This document shows, in pieces, positions 49,296 to 60,511 of a DNA stretch of 64,000 nucleotides. This DNA comes from Diprion similis (taxonomy: Eukaryota > Arthropoda > Insecta > Hymenoptera > Diprionidae). Every line of letters starts with the position of its first letter. The stretch's first letter is position 1. The stretch is from positions 62,001-126,000 of the forward strand of contig NC_060111.1 of the NCBI RefSeq assembly GCF_021155765.1. Reading direction: 5' to 3'. Made by a program: the position numbers and the translations under genes. Under the pieces are notes generated by a model. It made no database searches. It worked only from the letters and a program-made list of their open reading frames with translations, and was not told the origin of the DNA.

Positions 49296-49659
49296 TTTCC
49301 GATGAGAAAACAAAATAAAGACGAAAATTTCTCTGGCAAATAAAAAATCAGCATCAAACGCCCAAGCAAACTTCCCGCGATTTCGCTTCGATATGTGTAA
49401 TTCTAATTTGTGTGCTCTTGGCTTGGGGGCAGCTTGATATCTCGGAGACAAATAGGTATATCGATGTGCGCAGAGGTTAAAACTACGATGCCAGCCAGAG
49501 TGAGTGGTCCTCCATTTATACGCTTCATGATAACCGAAATAAGAGTTTGGCTATTTCTAGGTTTGCTAATAACACTACGTCGATGTGAAAACGTACGAAA
49601 TGAACGTAAAATTACGGGAAACACCGGGTAAAAGAAATTTCGTCAATTTATCCGCCAGC
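49296..49659. promoter_or_regulatory. Shared divergent promoter, rasp / RNF180-like
   Basis: The 364 bp between the start codons of two divergent genes must hold both 5' ends unless further upstream exons exist. No TATA box is obvious. The organisation implies a bidirectional promoter. Confidence 0.6.
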
Positions 49660-50715
49660 ATGGTTACGTTTGAGTCAATTCCAGTCGGACACGGTCGTAT
49701 AGTAAGGGGCTATTACGGCGGTAAAATTTGAATCCGCGTTGTGTCGTATCGCGTGAAAACTGGGACAGTTAAAAATGAAAGGATTCCCACCCTTCCGAAA
49801 TTCACATCAATTTCACTCCTACAATCCATTTTCGTATTCTTTCTCGTATGCGCAGTTGTTTTAAACTTTTATTTTTTAGGTGACTGAAGTGAAATGCAAG
49901 CGATGTCGCAAAGTTCTCTTCACAGAAGAAGCTACTCCGCTATTAACAGCCCATAGCGAAGTTCGAACTGGGCCGACACACTCCCGATGTGGTTCTGGGG
50001 CACCGGAATACTGTCTCTATATATCAGAGGAGAGCGTGCCCGAATGGATAAAAGACGCCATAGATAAGGTGAGTCGTTGCTCTTGAGACGTTGACTGAAG
50101 ATGTATAAAAGATATTTAGCCATATCAATTTTGGTGCACGGTCAGAGGAAACGGAAGGGCAGGGGCTTGCGGCATTCTGCTATGCCGACTTGATTTTACC
50201 TTGGGATTCCATAAGTCAAGCCGATAAGTGCAATGCGGTAGCGTTACCTCCGTGGCTGCTTGTGCTCGGTAAGCGTCACGAAAAATAACCCAGGCCCGGT
50301 AGTCTTTATATTATATTCGGTCAGCGTTTAATATCTGTTTTTGGTCGAGCAAGCCACAAGTTTCAACTCAGGGGTAACCGATATTAACAATTTACAGGAA
50401 TTCTGGATAAAAGGAAAGATCCATTGCCCTCACTGCCACAGTCGATTGGGCTCATTTGACTTTGTCAACCAGACAAAATGTGACTGCGGGGACTGCCTGC
50501 CACCTCCGATCAGAATAATTCATTGCAAAGTGGATAGATTGTCGGACACTGGTTCCAATCTGCCTTTTCTACCGTTACCCAGAATTCCTTATAACCCTCA
50601 TCCAAGGGATAACAACGACGTGCAACTCATTCAATTAGTAGCAAGCAATAGACGTGGACATGTACTTGATATAGAAAATTTGGCAGAGAATAATATAGCT
50701 AATAATCATCCCTAG
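49660..50715 (+). CDS. RNF180-like N-terminal module protein, RING-less
   Basis: Three exons, 49660-49701, 49880-50068 and 50398-50715, give 182 residues. Exons 2 and 3 match the N-terminal region of the RNF180/Rines ubiquitin ligase. They contain a first cysteine pair in VKCKRCRK, then VPEWI, GKIHCPHCHSRLGSFDFV, and a second pair in TKCDCG. This is probably a small zinc-binding fold. RNF180 itself continues to a RING finger and a C-terminal membrane anchor; here a stop follows about 75 residues after the last cysteine pair and no RING is seen downstream. Exon 1 (14 codons, MVTFESIPVGHGRI, donor ATA|GTAAGG) is the only nearby start that joins exon 2 in its sole open phase, and it is the weakest part of the model. 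A ligase activity cannot be inferred without the RING. Confidence 0.75.
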
Positions 50716-52580
50716 ACATAATCCTCATTCGAGTATAATTCACATACTGAAAATTATGACTTGGAAATCGGTGAGTCAAAATTCGTGCTGGTGCACTTGA
50801 TCAGCTGCTCTATCACAAATTACCCCGATTTTTGTAATTCCGTTTCAACACGATTTGTATAAAAGAAGACAATGAATATCTGTTGTGAAATGCTTTTGTA
50901 ATATTGTTGTGTGCGTATTGTGTTTTCATGTCACCGACGAATCCCCTTGTATAATAGAAAAGATGAGAATTCAGCCTTCGAATTTGGTGAAATTCGTTCT
51001 ACTACCACTTTTAAAATAAAAACTTTTTCAATTTACCGATATTTACAAGGAAGCTACTACGCTTACACAAGTTCATCAAAATTTTTAAAGTACAATCAAC
51101 TCACCATCATTGTTTTCAGCAACGTTCTTCAAAGTCAGTTCACAATCTGCAGTGCAGCATTCCTCCCTCTCTGGATTTTCGCTGTCTCGATTATTTCCGT
51201 TGCAATCATCCATCGCCGATTCACTCGGTGTTCCACGTTCCTCGTCGGATTAACGGCCAGGCGACTGCAGTATTTAAATATTCAGACATGAAGCTAAACA
51301 CAACACACGAACGCTAATCTGCGTCATATCAGCGTAGACGAGCACGGTAATTTTCAAACGATTATCAGGATCATTCTTTTAACGTAACCACACTGTTGAA
51401 ACACCAAATGATTATAAACAACTGAACAATCGTTCGAGGCCGCGCGGCCGCATACAGAGCAAAACAAAACCGACTTGGCGTGCCGATTCACGTTCTTGGA
51501 ATTGTTATTACACGTGCTAAACCTTTTGCGAAATTTTCCGGTGGTTATTTATAATTTGAAATTACATCGGATTACATTACACCGCTCACATGGATGACGT
51601 GTGAGATACTAAATTTCAATAAAACTGTTACGCTGAGTTAGATGACTGCCGGGAATTGGAGAGAATTCGAGTCGAATGGTGCGCGCTCTTAGTTGCGTTG
51701 CACCGTTTATCCGCGGCCGACTTCAGACCGCGGTCGTCGTTTTTTTTAGTAGGCGCTACCCGCGCTACCTAACGCAAAAATTTGAACTAGATGAGCGGCG
51801 CGCAATCTGGTCTGATTTGAAAACGAGACAGGGGTTATTTGTGCATGCCCTCACTATGCATACAGATGCGTATGTATGCATGTAACAGAGATACACGCTC
51901 CTCGTGCTCTTTTGGGAACGAAATGGCTGGAAATGGCCATGTCTCACACACACTAGTAACGTGCTTGAAAGGTACGCTTGGAGCCTCCGACCGTCTGACA
52001 TTACTTTTGAATTTGGGCCAAGTTTGTCTTTGACCTTTGTAATGTCAACGATAACGCTGCGCTAACGCTGCGCTAACGCTCACTGTAGACGTTACTATTA
52101 TATAGAATAATCCTAAATCGTGGTCATTGCGATAGATATCCATCGGTAGACACCATGTTACAGCTAATTACACGCTGTGCAACATATGGGCAGTTCTCGT
52201 TGCTAGCGGACAACTTTTATTCGTTCAACTTCAAGTTATTACTACTCCGTGTGACTAAGTTGTCTGTCGTGTGACTACCTAGCGCACGGTGATGAATGAG
52301 GTTATTTCTCCTGGCCACGGATTATTAACGCTAAATTGCTCGTATCGTGTCGTATTCTGTGGATACGTTCCACTCGACTCTAATTCCTTGGCACGTCCTC
52401 CCTTGAGGGAATAGCCATTAGGGAAGAAGAAGAGAAGAAGACACTAATTCTGCGTAGAATTCAAATGTTCCTAGCATGAGTGAATAATCGAGTATACGGT
52501 TGCCAGGACAACGTTGATTTTAATAATGTACTTGCAAATAAAGTTTTTTTAATCGCATTGCCCAGTCATTCAATGATACG
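50716..52580. other. Intergenic, RNF180-like to DNAAF5
   Basis: AATAAA at 51015-51020 could end the RNF180-like transcript. A tandem 11-bp repeat (AACGCTGCGCT) lies at 52053-52080. The DNAAF5 5' UTR and promoter must lie in the right-hand part, which is somewhat CpG-richer. No other gene is seen. Confidence 0.5.
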
Positions 52581-55500
52581 ATGTCAAGCACCGAGAACAT
52601 TCAACTTGGCAGAATCTGTGTGGCTCTCCAGGCGGAGGATAAGCGGCGAAGAAAAACAGCCTTGGAGGAACTCGATGAACTGGTGTTTGGAAAGAATGAA
52701 CCGATGAATGTTGACGAGGTAGCAGAAGTATGGGAAATCGTGCATCATAATATTGTAAGAGCATTGAACGACCAGGCTGAAGTATGTCGCGACTTTTCCA
52801 TCGACTTGCTCAAGAAGTTCTTTGGGGTTCTAACTCCTTGTGACAAAAACATAATATATTTGATACCGATGGCAACTAGACGCCTGGGATCGCAAGAGAT
52901 CGTCGAACCTTCGGAAGAAGTTAGACTCAATTTTGTTACACTCATGAGCATGGTCATTAAAAAGTACAAGGACTACCTACCGGCTTACTTGAGAGATTTC
53001 ATCACGATATTAGCCAAAACGGTCACTGACAATTATCCAAGCGTTAAGAAAGAGAGCTGTATATGCATATCTGAACTTGCCAAAACTATTCCAAACCCTT
53101 TTTACAATCATTCCGAGAGCTTGGTTAAACCTGTACTGACTAACTTTACGCATCAACACTACAAAGTCAGAGTAGCCTCGGTCAACACAATCGGTGACAT
53201 TGTTCAGTATGGAAATAACAAAATGATTGAGGAAGTCGCTACCCCAATGGCGGAACGGCTTTTTGATCAGAGCGGAGGGGTTCGAATGGGTAAGATTTGA
53301 AGATCAAGTTAATTTCTCTCATTTTTTTAAGTAATGTTTATTATTTCCTTCTTTCTGAAGCTGTTATTGAAGTCGCGGGGAAATGGCTCCTGCACCTCAG
53401 AGACAGATATAGCTGGTGGCATAAGTTGATTCCGCTACTTTTGACCGGGCTTCATGATGAACTAGAAGTAATTAGGAACACAGCGAAAAAACTATGGGAA
53501 GCAGTCGGAGAGCAGTATATTACAGAGAACGACAATGACGAGAAACTTAGGGATAAATTGGATTATCTTGGAAAAGACCCGGAGCATTATCCTTCAAATA
53601 GTAGGATTACAGGACACGCTCAATCGGCACTATGGCTTTATCCTCTAATTGGGTACATCTATACAATCATTTATCACCTATTTCATGTTTCAGTTGTCAG
53701 GCCCAATTTGGGATGTCGGACCATAACTCAGCAAAATCTTTGCAAGCTTGTCGGTGGTATTGGAGTCGAACTCGGAGACTGGATGGCTGACATAAGGGTT
53801 CGGTCAGCCCAACTACTTTGCGTTTTGGTTTTAAACGTAGAACAGGATGTGACACAACATATAGAGAAGATCTTACCATCTATGTATCGGTAAGTATTTC
53901 TAGACGTGACAGTTTTTATTTGATCAGAATGTTGATTGATCTAATCTATGGTGGAACACGTATTTCACAATTTATTTACCAGAAGTGGTGGTTGTTGCAA
54001 TTTCTTTTGTTTTTATTCAGAGCATGCAATGACGAGGATAAGAGAGTGATTGAAAATGTCGAACTTGCTGCTGAATACATGGGATACTTTGTGCCGCCGG
54101 ATGTATATTGTCATTTAGTTCTACCTACACTGGAGGAGAACCCTACACCTGGTCACTTCAGAGTCTTCTCCGCAATACTAAGAGGAAGTGATCGCAAATC
54201 GCTTAGTCCGAGGCTTGAAATCATTGGTGACTTTTTGCAACAACCTGCCATCTGTCGGGGCAAGAATTTTCAATATCAAAAGCAAATTCTCCAATGCTGC
54301 AAATCACTTATGTTTGTATGCCAAGAGGTTCGTTGTTTCAGAATTTCGCCCGTCCTGAATCTAATCCAGATGAACTAAAGCCCCATAGTGATTTATAGAC
54401 TTTTTGGAAATAATTCCAACACTACGTAATAATGTCTACATTTTAACCTGTTTCAGGACTGTCAACAAATTTCACACGATCTCTTTACTGTCATATTTAC
54501 AGTACTGTCTCTGGCTGCTGAGGAAGAAATTCGACAGGAGAGTTTCAAATTGTTGGAAAAGTTGGCTGAAATACAAGACTTACCAAATGTGGAAGAACTG
54601 TACGAATGCCAGCTGAGATCATTACTAAAACTTATAGAAAGTAATCCTGAATCATGGACGATTTACAGTTCGGAATTTTTGATTCTGCAAGCCTGTTTGT
54701 TGTACACAGGTTTTGTAGCTTCACAGCATATAGATCTCATACTACCAATGCTGAAACGGACAATGGGTAAAGAAGCCGATCCGGAATTACGACTCAAGCA
54801 GTTTCTCCTTCTTTCCAACTATCTAATGCGAAGACAAGAGACTTTGAGAAAGACTGAGAATCTGTCAGATTTTATAACGACAATTCTCGAGGAGATAATC
54901 ATACCAAGCTTAGTCTGGTCAGCTGGGAGAACTTCCGAAGCTATCCGTACAGCAGCTGTGTGTTGCCTTTGCACGGCATTGGACGAAAATCCGAATTATT
55001 CTGAGAACGGTACATCTAAATCTGGAGCTAACGAATCGATCAAATTAAAAGAAATGGAACAGAATGAAAATAGATTCTCAATAATGGGTATGCATGAGAA
55101 AGAGAGTGAATCGGAGTATGAGAAAATTAGGAAGAGGGAAGAGAAGTTTGTGAAAAAGAGTTTAGACATAGGGACTAACAAGACCATGAATGAGCTGCAA
55201 CTATTCCCGGATTCTGCATTGTTTCTGAAATTCTTTAATAATACTATGCCTATTTTGACCACCTTGGTAGACGACAACGCAAAGAAAACAAGACTTTATT
55301 CTCTGCGAGCTATTTGCCAAATTATGTCAATTGGTGAGCAACTTTCTTGTTTGAACGACGAGCACGTTCATCAGGTTTACCCGGTGGTATTAAGAAGATT
55401 AGACGATGGCTGCGACGACGTACGATTCGTGGCTGTCAGGACTCTGGGGCTTGTTTGGGCAGTTGCCCCAAAAGAATATGACATCGTGTTCAGCAAAAGT

Positions 55501-55800
55501 CACATTGACGCCTTGTATACCAGCACAATAGTCCACCTAGATGACCCTGATCCAAAATTCCAAGAGATTATGCTCGGTAATTACCATAAATGTGGTGCCT
55601 TGGGAAATATATTATACTAACCTATTTTCCTCTCCCACTATATGGTCATTTTTATTACAGAAACGATGAAACCACTGGCCAAACTCCACCCTGAGCTCCT
55701 GGCTCAAAAGATTCAAAGTTGCAAAGGAAATTTCCGGAATCAGAGGAGCTTGGCAGTGTTGCTAGAATATACATACGATCTGTTGTCGAGAAAGTCATAA
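52581..55800 (+). CDS. Dnaaf5: Dynein axonemal assembly factor 5 (HEATR2)
   Basis: HEAT-repeat cytoplasmic factor that preassembles axonemal dynein arms. In insects the likely sites are sensory cilia of chordotonal neurons and sperm flagella. Six exons, 52581-53289, 53361-53600, 53694-53889, 54021-54327, 54457-55576 and 55661-55800, give 903 residues against about 855 in human. Helical HEAT repeats run throughout. Family-diagnostic stretches are YPSVKKESCICISELAKTIP, HQHYKVRVASVNTIGDIVQYGN, LRDRYSWWHKLIPLLLTGLHD, VRPNLGCRTI and DWMADIRVRSAQLL. Residues about 661-730 are a charged, low-complexity E/K/S-rich insertion that probably explains the extra length. The start is the ATG of MSSTENIQLGRICVAL, in line with the start of the first helical repeat. 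The acceptor of exon 2 (TTCTGAAG) is slightly atypical, but the frame requires it. Confidence 0.95.
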
Positions 55801-55833
55801 CGGGTGTAAATAGAATTGCGAAACGATTATCTG

Positions 55834-55839
55834 ATTAAA
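55834..55839 (+). terminator. Possible poly(A) signal of DNAAF5
   Basis: ATTAAA, the common variant signal, 34 bases after the stop codon. No AATAAA is nearby. Confidence 0.4.
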
Positions 55840-56297
55840 ATAGCCTGTAACTTTCGAATGTTCATTCACATTTCAATAATAGTAAAAGTTGATAAAACAT
55901 TCCGTATGTAAACCCAAAAATGGATTGTAATGTAATAGTGAAAAATTCCGAAAGTCCCGAACATCTTTCAACTTTGAAACAAGATTCACGGCTTATTTAC
56001 CTATAAGACAGGTTGATGGATTTGAATTTGATGAGGAGGCACGCGCCGTGGGATCCGTAACAACTTCACCAGCCGGCAGCGTAGCATGAAAATGGCGTCG
56101 CAATCCAGTATCTCGTTACCGTGGTATGAATTTTCTGCTACACGTTACCAGATAGAGGTGATCGACGGGTGAAACGATCAGCGGATCATTTACGAGGTGA
56201 CAAAGTGCACGACTCTGCAAAACTTGGGTATTCTACACATAAACCAGTTGTAAACGATCAAACCTAAGACAGGAAGTTCCCCGCCCTTCGTCCCCCG

Positions 56298-56452
56298 CCA
56301 TATTGCGATCAGTTCGCGTCTTCCGCTTGCCAAAGCAATAAGCAGTCGGCTCGGGGCGGAATACTGTTTTCGGCAATAATTTGCATAACTCCTAGCCCGC
56401 GGCAGACGGACCAAACAGTTTTCTCCGCCTACGCTGTCAGCGAGCCAACTAG
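56298..56452 (+). promoter_or_regulatory. RhoGDI promoter and 5' non-coding exon
   Basis: A GC-rich patch contains GCCATATTG (56298-56306, a match to the YY1-type consensus GCCATNTTG) and TCAGT (56309-56313, the arthropod initiator). About 140 bases on, a strong donor CTAG|GTAAGT ends at 56452. The paired acceptor CCTTGCAG at 57070 lies five bases before the RhoGDI ATG. This gives a non-coding first exon followed by an intron of 618 bp. The exact start site is inferred. Confidence 0.6.
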
Positions 56453-57075
56453 GTAAGTATAAATTATTACATACAGTCAAGTGCCTAATCTACGTCAAAA
56501 ACTATAACTGGTTTTGTAAAAGCTCCCAAGGTGCGAATGTAAACTGCGGTATGTGTACCTACACGTATTCTGGTTATAATTTCGCTTTAACGCTGCTGAG
56601 GTTTCACATATATACAATATTTCCTCAATTTTTTATACGATCACTTCAACGAGCGAGTCCAAGCCGTCCCATTTTCTCGCGTTCGTTACATCTTTATAAT
56701 CGCTTCGGAATTCCAAATTTTCTTTCCAGAATCGTCATTTTTTTTTTTTTTTATCAGATAGTATTAACGCGATAAATTTCCTCGTTGACTCATCGAACCT
56801 CTAGGGGGGTCGCCGCTTGTCATTCCACAAAAAAGTCATAACTACGTGTTAAAAAAAAATGAACCAACTGTAATTTGGAAAATTTTACTGTTGGAGAAAG
56901 GAAGCAGATACTTTTTTTATGTCACTCATCTAGTTCTCAATATTGCATTGGTAATTATAGCGATGATAATAACCATAAGAAGAAAAGATTTGTCTGCGGT
57001 CTTTGCTCATCTTTTAACTTATTTTAAGATGATCTCTAATATGCTGACCATGTTTCCAGTGTCCTTGCAGTGAAG

Positions 57076-59301
57076 ATGGCAGACCCTGCGGCAGATCACG
57101 TCAACACACCTGAGGAAGAGTTGGAAGTTGAAGCAAATTACAAACCTCCACCGGAAAAAACAATTGAACAGATCCTAGAGGCAGATAAAGAAGATGAAAG
57201 TTTGCGCAAGTACAAGGAAACTCTCCTGGGAGAGGCCAAAGCGGGTGCTATTGTCGTCGGTAAGTGAAAAAGAGTATTAATCGATACTAAAATCACCACC
57301 TTTTCATCTACCAATTCCCAATTTCTGTACTGAATATTCGAAGATTTAACTCATGATTTACATTGCAGAGCCTGACGATCCAAGGAAGGTGATAGTGAAA
57401 AAACTCGCGCTTTGCGTTACGGATCGGCCCGATATGGAGTTAGATTTGACAGGAGACTTGACGCAGTTGAAAAAGCAATCTTTTGTAATTAAGGAGGGTG
57501 TGAGCTATAAGATTCGAATTGACTTCATTGTGCAGAGAGAGATTGTTCACGGATTGAAATATGTCCAGAAAACTTATCGCCTTGGTGTACCCGGTTAGTA
57601 TTTACTAATTCATTCATTTCAATGAACTTATAACTGTAGTCCTAAATTCAAACCTGCTTACTTAGCCAGTGTCATAATATTAATATTTCATGCTTTGCTT
57701 CGCGCTCCGAAATCGCTGGATTTCACAGGAGTTACAGGTAAAAACCAGAAATAAGAAATTCCTTACAAGTTGTATGTTACAGGGAATCAACTCACTCTGA
57801 AAATGTAGCAAATGTTAGGGAATATCTATGTTAGTAGAAGAGTCGGTGTGTATCGAAAACTGTTGTTGAAAATAAGAAGCATATGGAGTATTTCACAACG
57901 TATTGATCAAGATCAAAATTCAAGATTTTATATTTGCTCCAGGATTTTTTACGTGAAACTGTTGGTCGAAGAACCGTGTCCAATTCTTCATTTTTTTTAT
58001 TTGACCAACCAACTCTATCTGAGATATCATTTGATATGATATTCTCACAACGTCCGTTTTCCAAAATTTTTTAAAATTCAGAAACTTTAATAAAATTTAA
58101 TGAATTCTCGAACCATTTTTGAGTTTTTATGACAAACAAATCCAATGAATTTTGAAAAATAATCGCAAGTATTCATAAATGATCCAATATTTAACATCGC
58201 AATATATCTGTTACTATGTAATTTCTTAAATGTGCTTCTTCAACCTACGTTATCGGAAATGGTTTTCTTTCAGTATAATAGTAAAGGTTCACTGTAATTA
58301 TTACTTGTTTGAGTCTTGATCATCCTTCAAAATGCCATATTTTTTGTAATAATGAGGACTTCATTGTCAACAGAAGTTAACAAGGTTTATCACATTTTAT
58401 TATATTTTTCTGAATTTCCTTAGATCCTAGAATATGAGTGCATTAGAAATAACAAATTAAATCATATCTCAGATAAGGATGGTTGGGAAAATGTAAATTA
58501 AATATAAAGCTCTGTCTTCTGACCCCTCCGGTCGGACAAAAAATTGTGGAACACATCCAAAATCTCAACTTCTGACGTTGATCAGTAGCGCGTTCATTGT
58601 CCCATATCTTATTTACACAGAAGGTGTATTAAGCACATTCTCAATTGGTAATGTAGTTTCCAACGTTCGAAGTTCTTATTCTTTATGCCGAATATCGAAC
58701 GCCTTATGTTGAACCCGGGAATCACTCCATTAATGTGTCATTGTTTGCATTCTTCTAATTTACAATTGAACTGTAAGTAATTTTATCGCAATATAGTGTC
58801 CGTATTGTTTCGCTGCATATTCTTGATTATATAGAAATGCAGGTAAAAACCGGATTTTTGCCTTGCAATAGGACGATAAACGTCTGGATAAGTGAATCTG
58901 ATGTGGGAGCAACATATTGATCCATAGCATGAGTTGCAGGGGTTTGCTTTATGGAACTCTTATGGTTATAGATTGGACTGATTTTTGATCAGTTTTTTTT
59001 TTTTTTTTTTTCCCCACTCAAAAATCGACAAACCTTTGGTCACACGACGGATATTGTATTGACTAACAAATCTAATCTTCTATTGAATTTCCTTATTTTA
59101 GTTGACAGAATGACGCATATGGTGGGATCTTATCCTCCCAAATCAGAGATTCAGTCTTACACGACCCCATCAGAAGATGCGCCAGCAGGTGTGATGGCCA
59201 GAGGTTCCTATACAGTGAATTCCTTATTCACGGACGACGATAAACACGAACACTTGAAGTGGGAGTGGTCGTTTGACATCAAGAAGGACTGGAAAGAGTA
59301 A
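57076..59301 (+). CDS. RhoGDI: Rho GDP-dissociation inhibitor
   Basis: Cytosolic chaperone that extracts prenylated Rho, Rac and Cdc42 GTPases from membranes and holds them GDP-bound. Three coding exons, 57076-57259, 57369-57593 and 59102-59301, give 202 residues, the normal family length. Residues 1-60 are the acidic, flexible regulatory arm with NYKPPPEKTIEQILEADKED, which contacts the GTPase switch regions. The rest is the immunoglobulin-like prenyl-pocket domain with LDLTGDL, KKQSFVIKEG, MVGSYPP, ARGSY, FTDDD and the C-terminal WEWSFDIKKDWK. The joins G|AG (E) and G|TT (V) are both phase 1. The start is the first ATG after the 5' UTR splice. Intron 2 is about 1.5 kb and holds nothing recognisable. 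Unusually well conserved, with no defects. Confidence 0.97.
58988..59010 (+). repeat. Poly(T) run near RhoGDI exon 3
   Basis: T homopolymer of about 20 bases within intron 2, about 90 bases upstream of the exon 3 acceptor. Confidence 0.85.
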
Positions 59302-59520
59302 AATCTTCGAATCGCTTACAGTTTCTTCCCATTCCATAATTGAAAGGAGCGATCTCAGGGTGTCCGACCCTGAATTATTCTGAAATTATGGTACGCAATT
59401 AATCATAGGAATTACTGTTACATAAAAAGTAAGAAATAATTTTAAAGAATTTCGCCAAAACAACACTTTAACCGCGCATCCACTGCTTGCTACTGGGACA
59501 TGTCAACGATGTCATCATTA

Positions 59521-59548
59521 CACACAAACACACACACACACACACATA
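59521..59548 (+). repeat. (CA)n microsatellite in RhoGDI 3' region
   Basis: Run of CA units within the probable 3' UTR of RhoGDI. Confidence 0.9.
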
Positions 59549-59609
59549 CACCAAGTGTTATATAACGGCGATTTTTATTTAGTATTTGCACCATTACAAT
59601 ATATCGTAG

Positions 59610-59615
59610 AATAAA
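59610..59615 (+). terminator. Poly(A) signal of RhoGDI
   Basis: AATAAA about 310 bases after the stop codon. Confidence 0.6.
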
Positions 59616-60141
59616 ACCGTGTCTCATGTTTTGCTAAAAATACCTGAAAGATCAAAGTTTCTGTGCAGAGGCTTGAAGTAAGAAAGTGAAAATTAAAAGT
59701 AGAAAAAAATATACGATCGCCAAGATAATCTAAATCGTTGAAACTAAACTGACAGTTGAATGAATGATTGTGCAGATACGAATTAATTATTGCAGACAAA
59801 AAAAACTTAGTGCCTCTTGGTGCTGATGAAAATTATTTTTCTGCCTCAAGTGGACAGGTAAATATAGGACTTATATATTAGAATAGGTAAAATAAGCAAA
59901 GAATGATATTAGAAAGCAGAAGGTTTGATGAATTTTTCAATTTCGTACGTTAAGTTTCATACTATGTATAAATATGTATATACATATGTGCGTATATAGG
60001 TATATACATACGCAATGTATACCGAAGTACACGAATGGACTTAAACGTATACAAACATCGTATGACAAGGATGACTATGATGAAGTAAGTCATTATTAGA
60101 ATTTTAAGGATATTGGCAAGCAGATGATTATTAAAGTAATA

Positions 60142-60509
60142 CAGAGTGGTCGATTTGATCGCCCCGGGCGAACATCCCGAATACCGGGGAGAAAAGAAAA
60201 TTTTATACGAAATTCGAAGAGCTTTGAAGGTAAAAGATAATGACTTGTGGATTTTGTCACTTTCGAGATTTGAAGAAATTATCTTTCGATCTCACTATCA
60301 GCTGCTCTCACCCATAATGGGTGTTCCTTATCTAAAATCAGATGTTACTCGTGAAATTTGGAGAATGACAAAACCCGCAAGTCAACCTGCCTATATCAGC
60401 TTTATCTTTCCTCCTTAAATTCCTCGGGGGGTTTCGAATAAAAGTTTTCGTATACCCTTTTTTTTATTTTTAAAATCTTCGCCTGAGACGGCAAAAACCG
60501 ACCACCTTG
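60142..60509. mobile_element. 368-bp MITE with TA duplication
   Basis: The ends are imperfect inverted repeats of about 35 bp. CAGAGTGGTCGATTT at the left corresponds to the reverse complement CAAGGTGGTCGGTTT at the right, and the similarity extends inward through a shared GGCGAA. Both ends are flanked by TA (60140-60141 and 60510-60511), the target duplication of the Tc1/mariner/IS630 superfamily. An open frame at 60146-60418 starts inside the left terminal repeat without an ATG and has no DDE/D motif that I can recognise, so the element is non-autonomous. Confidence 0.8.
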
Positions 60510-60511
60510 TA

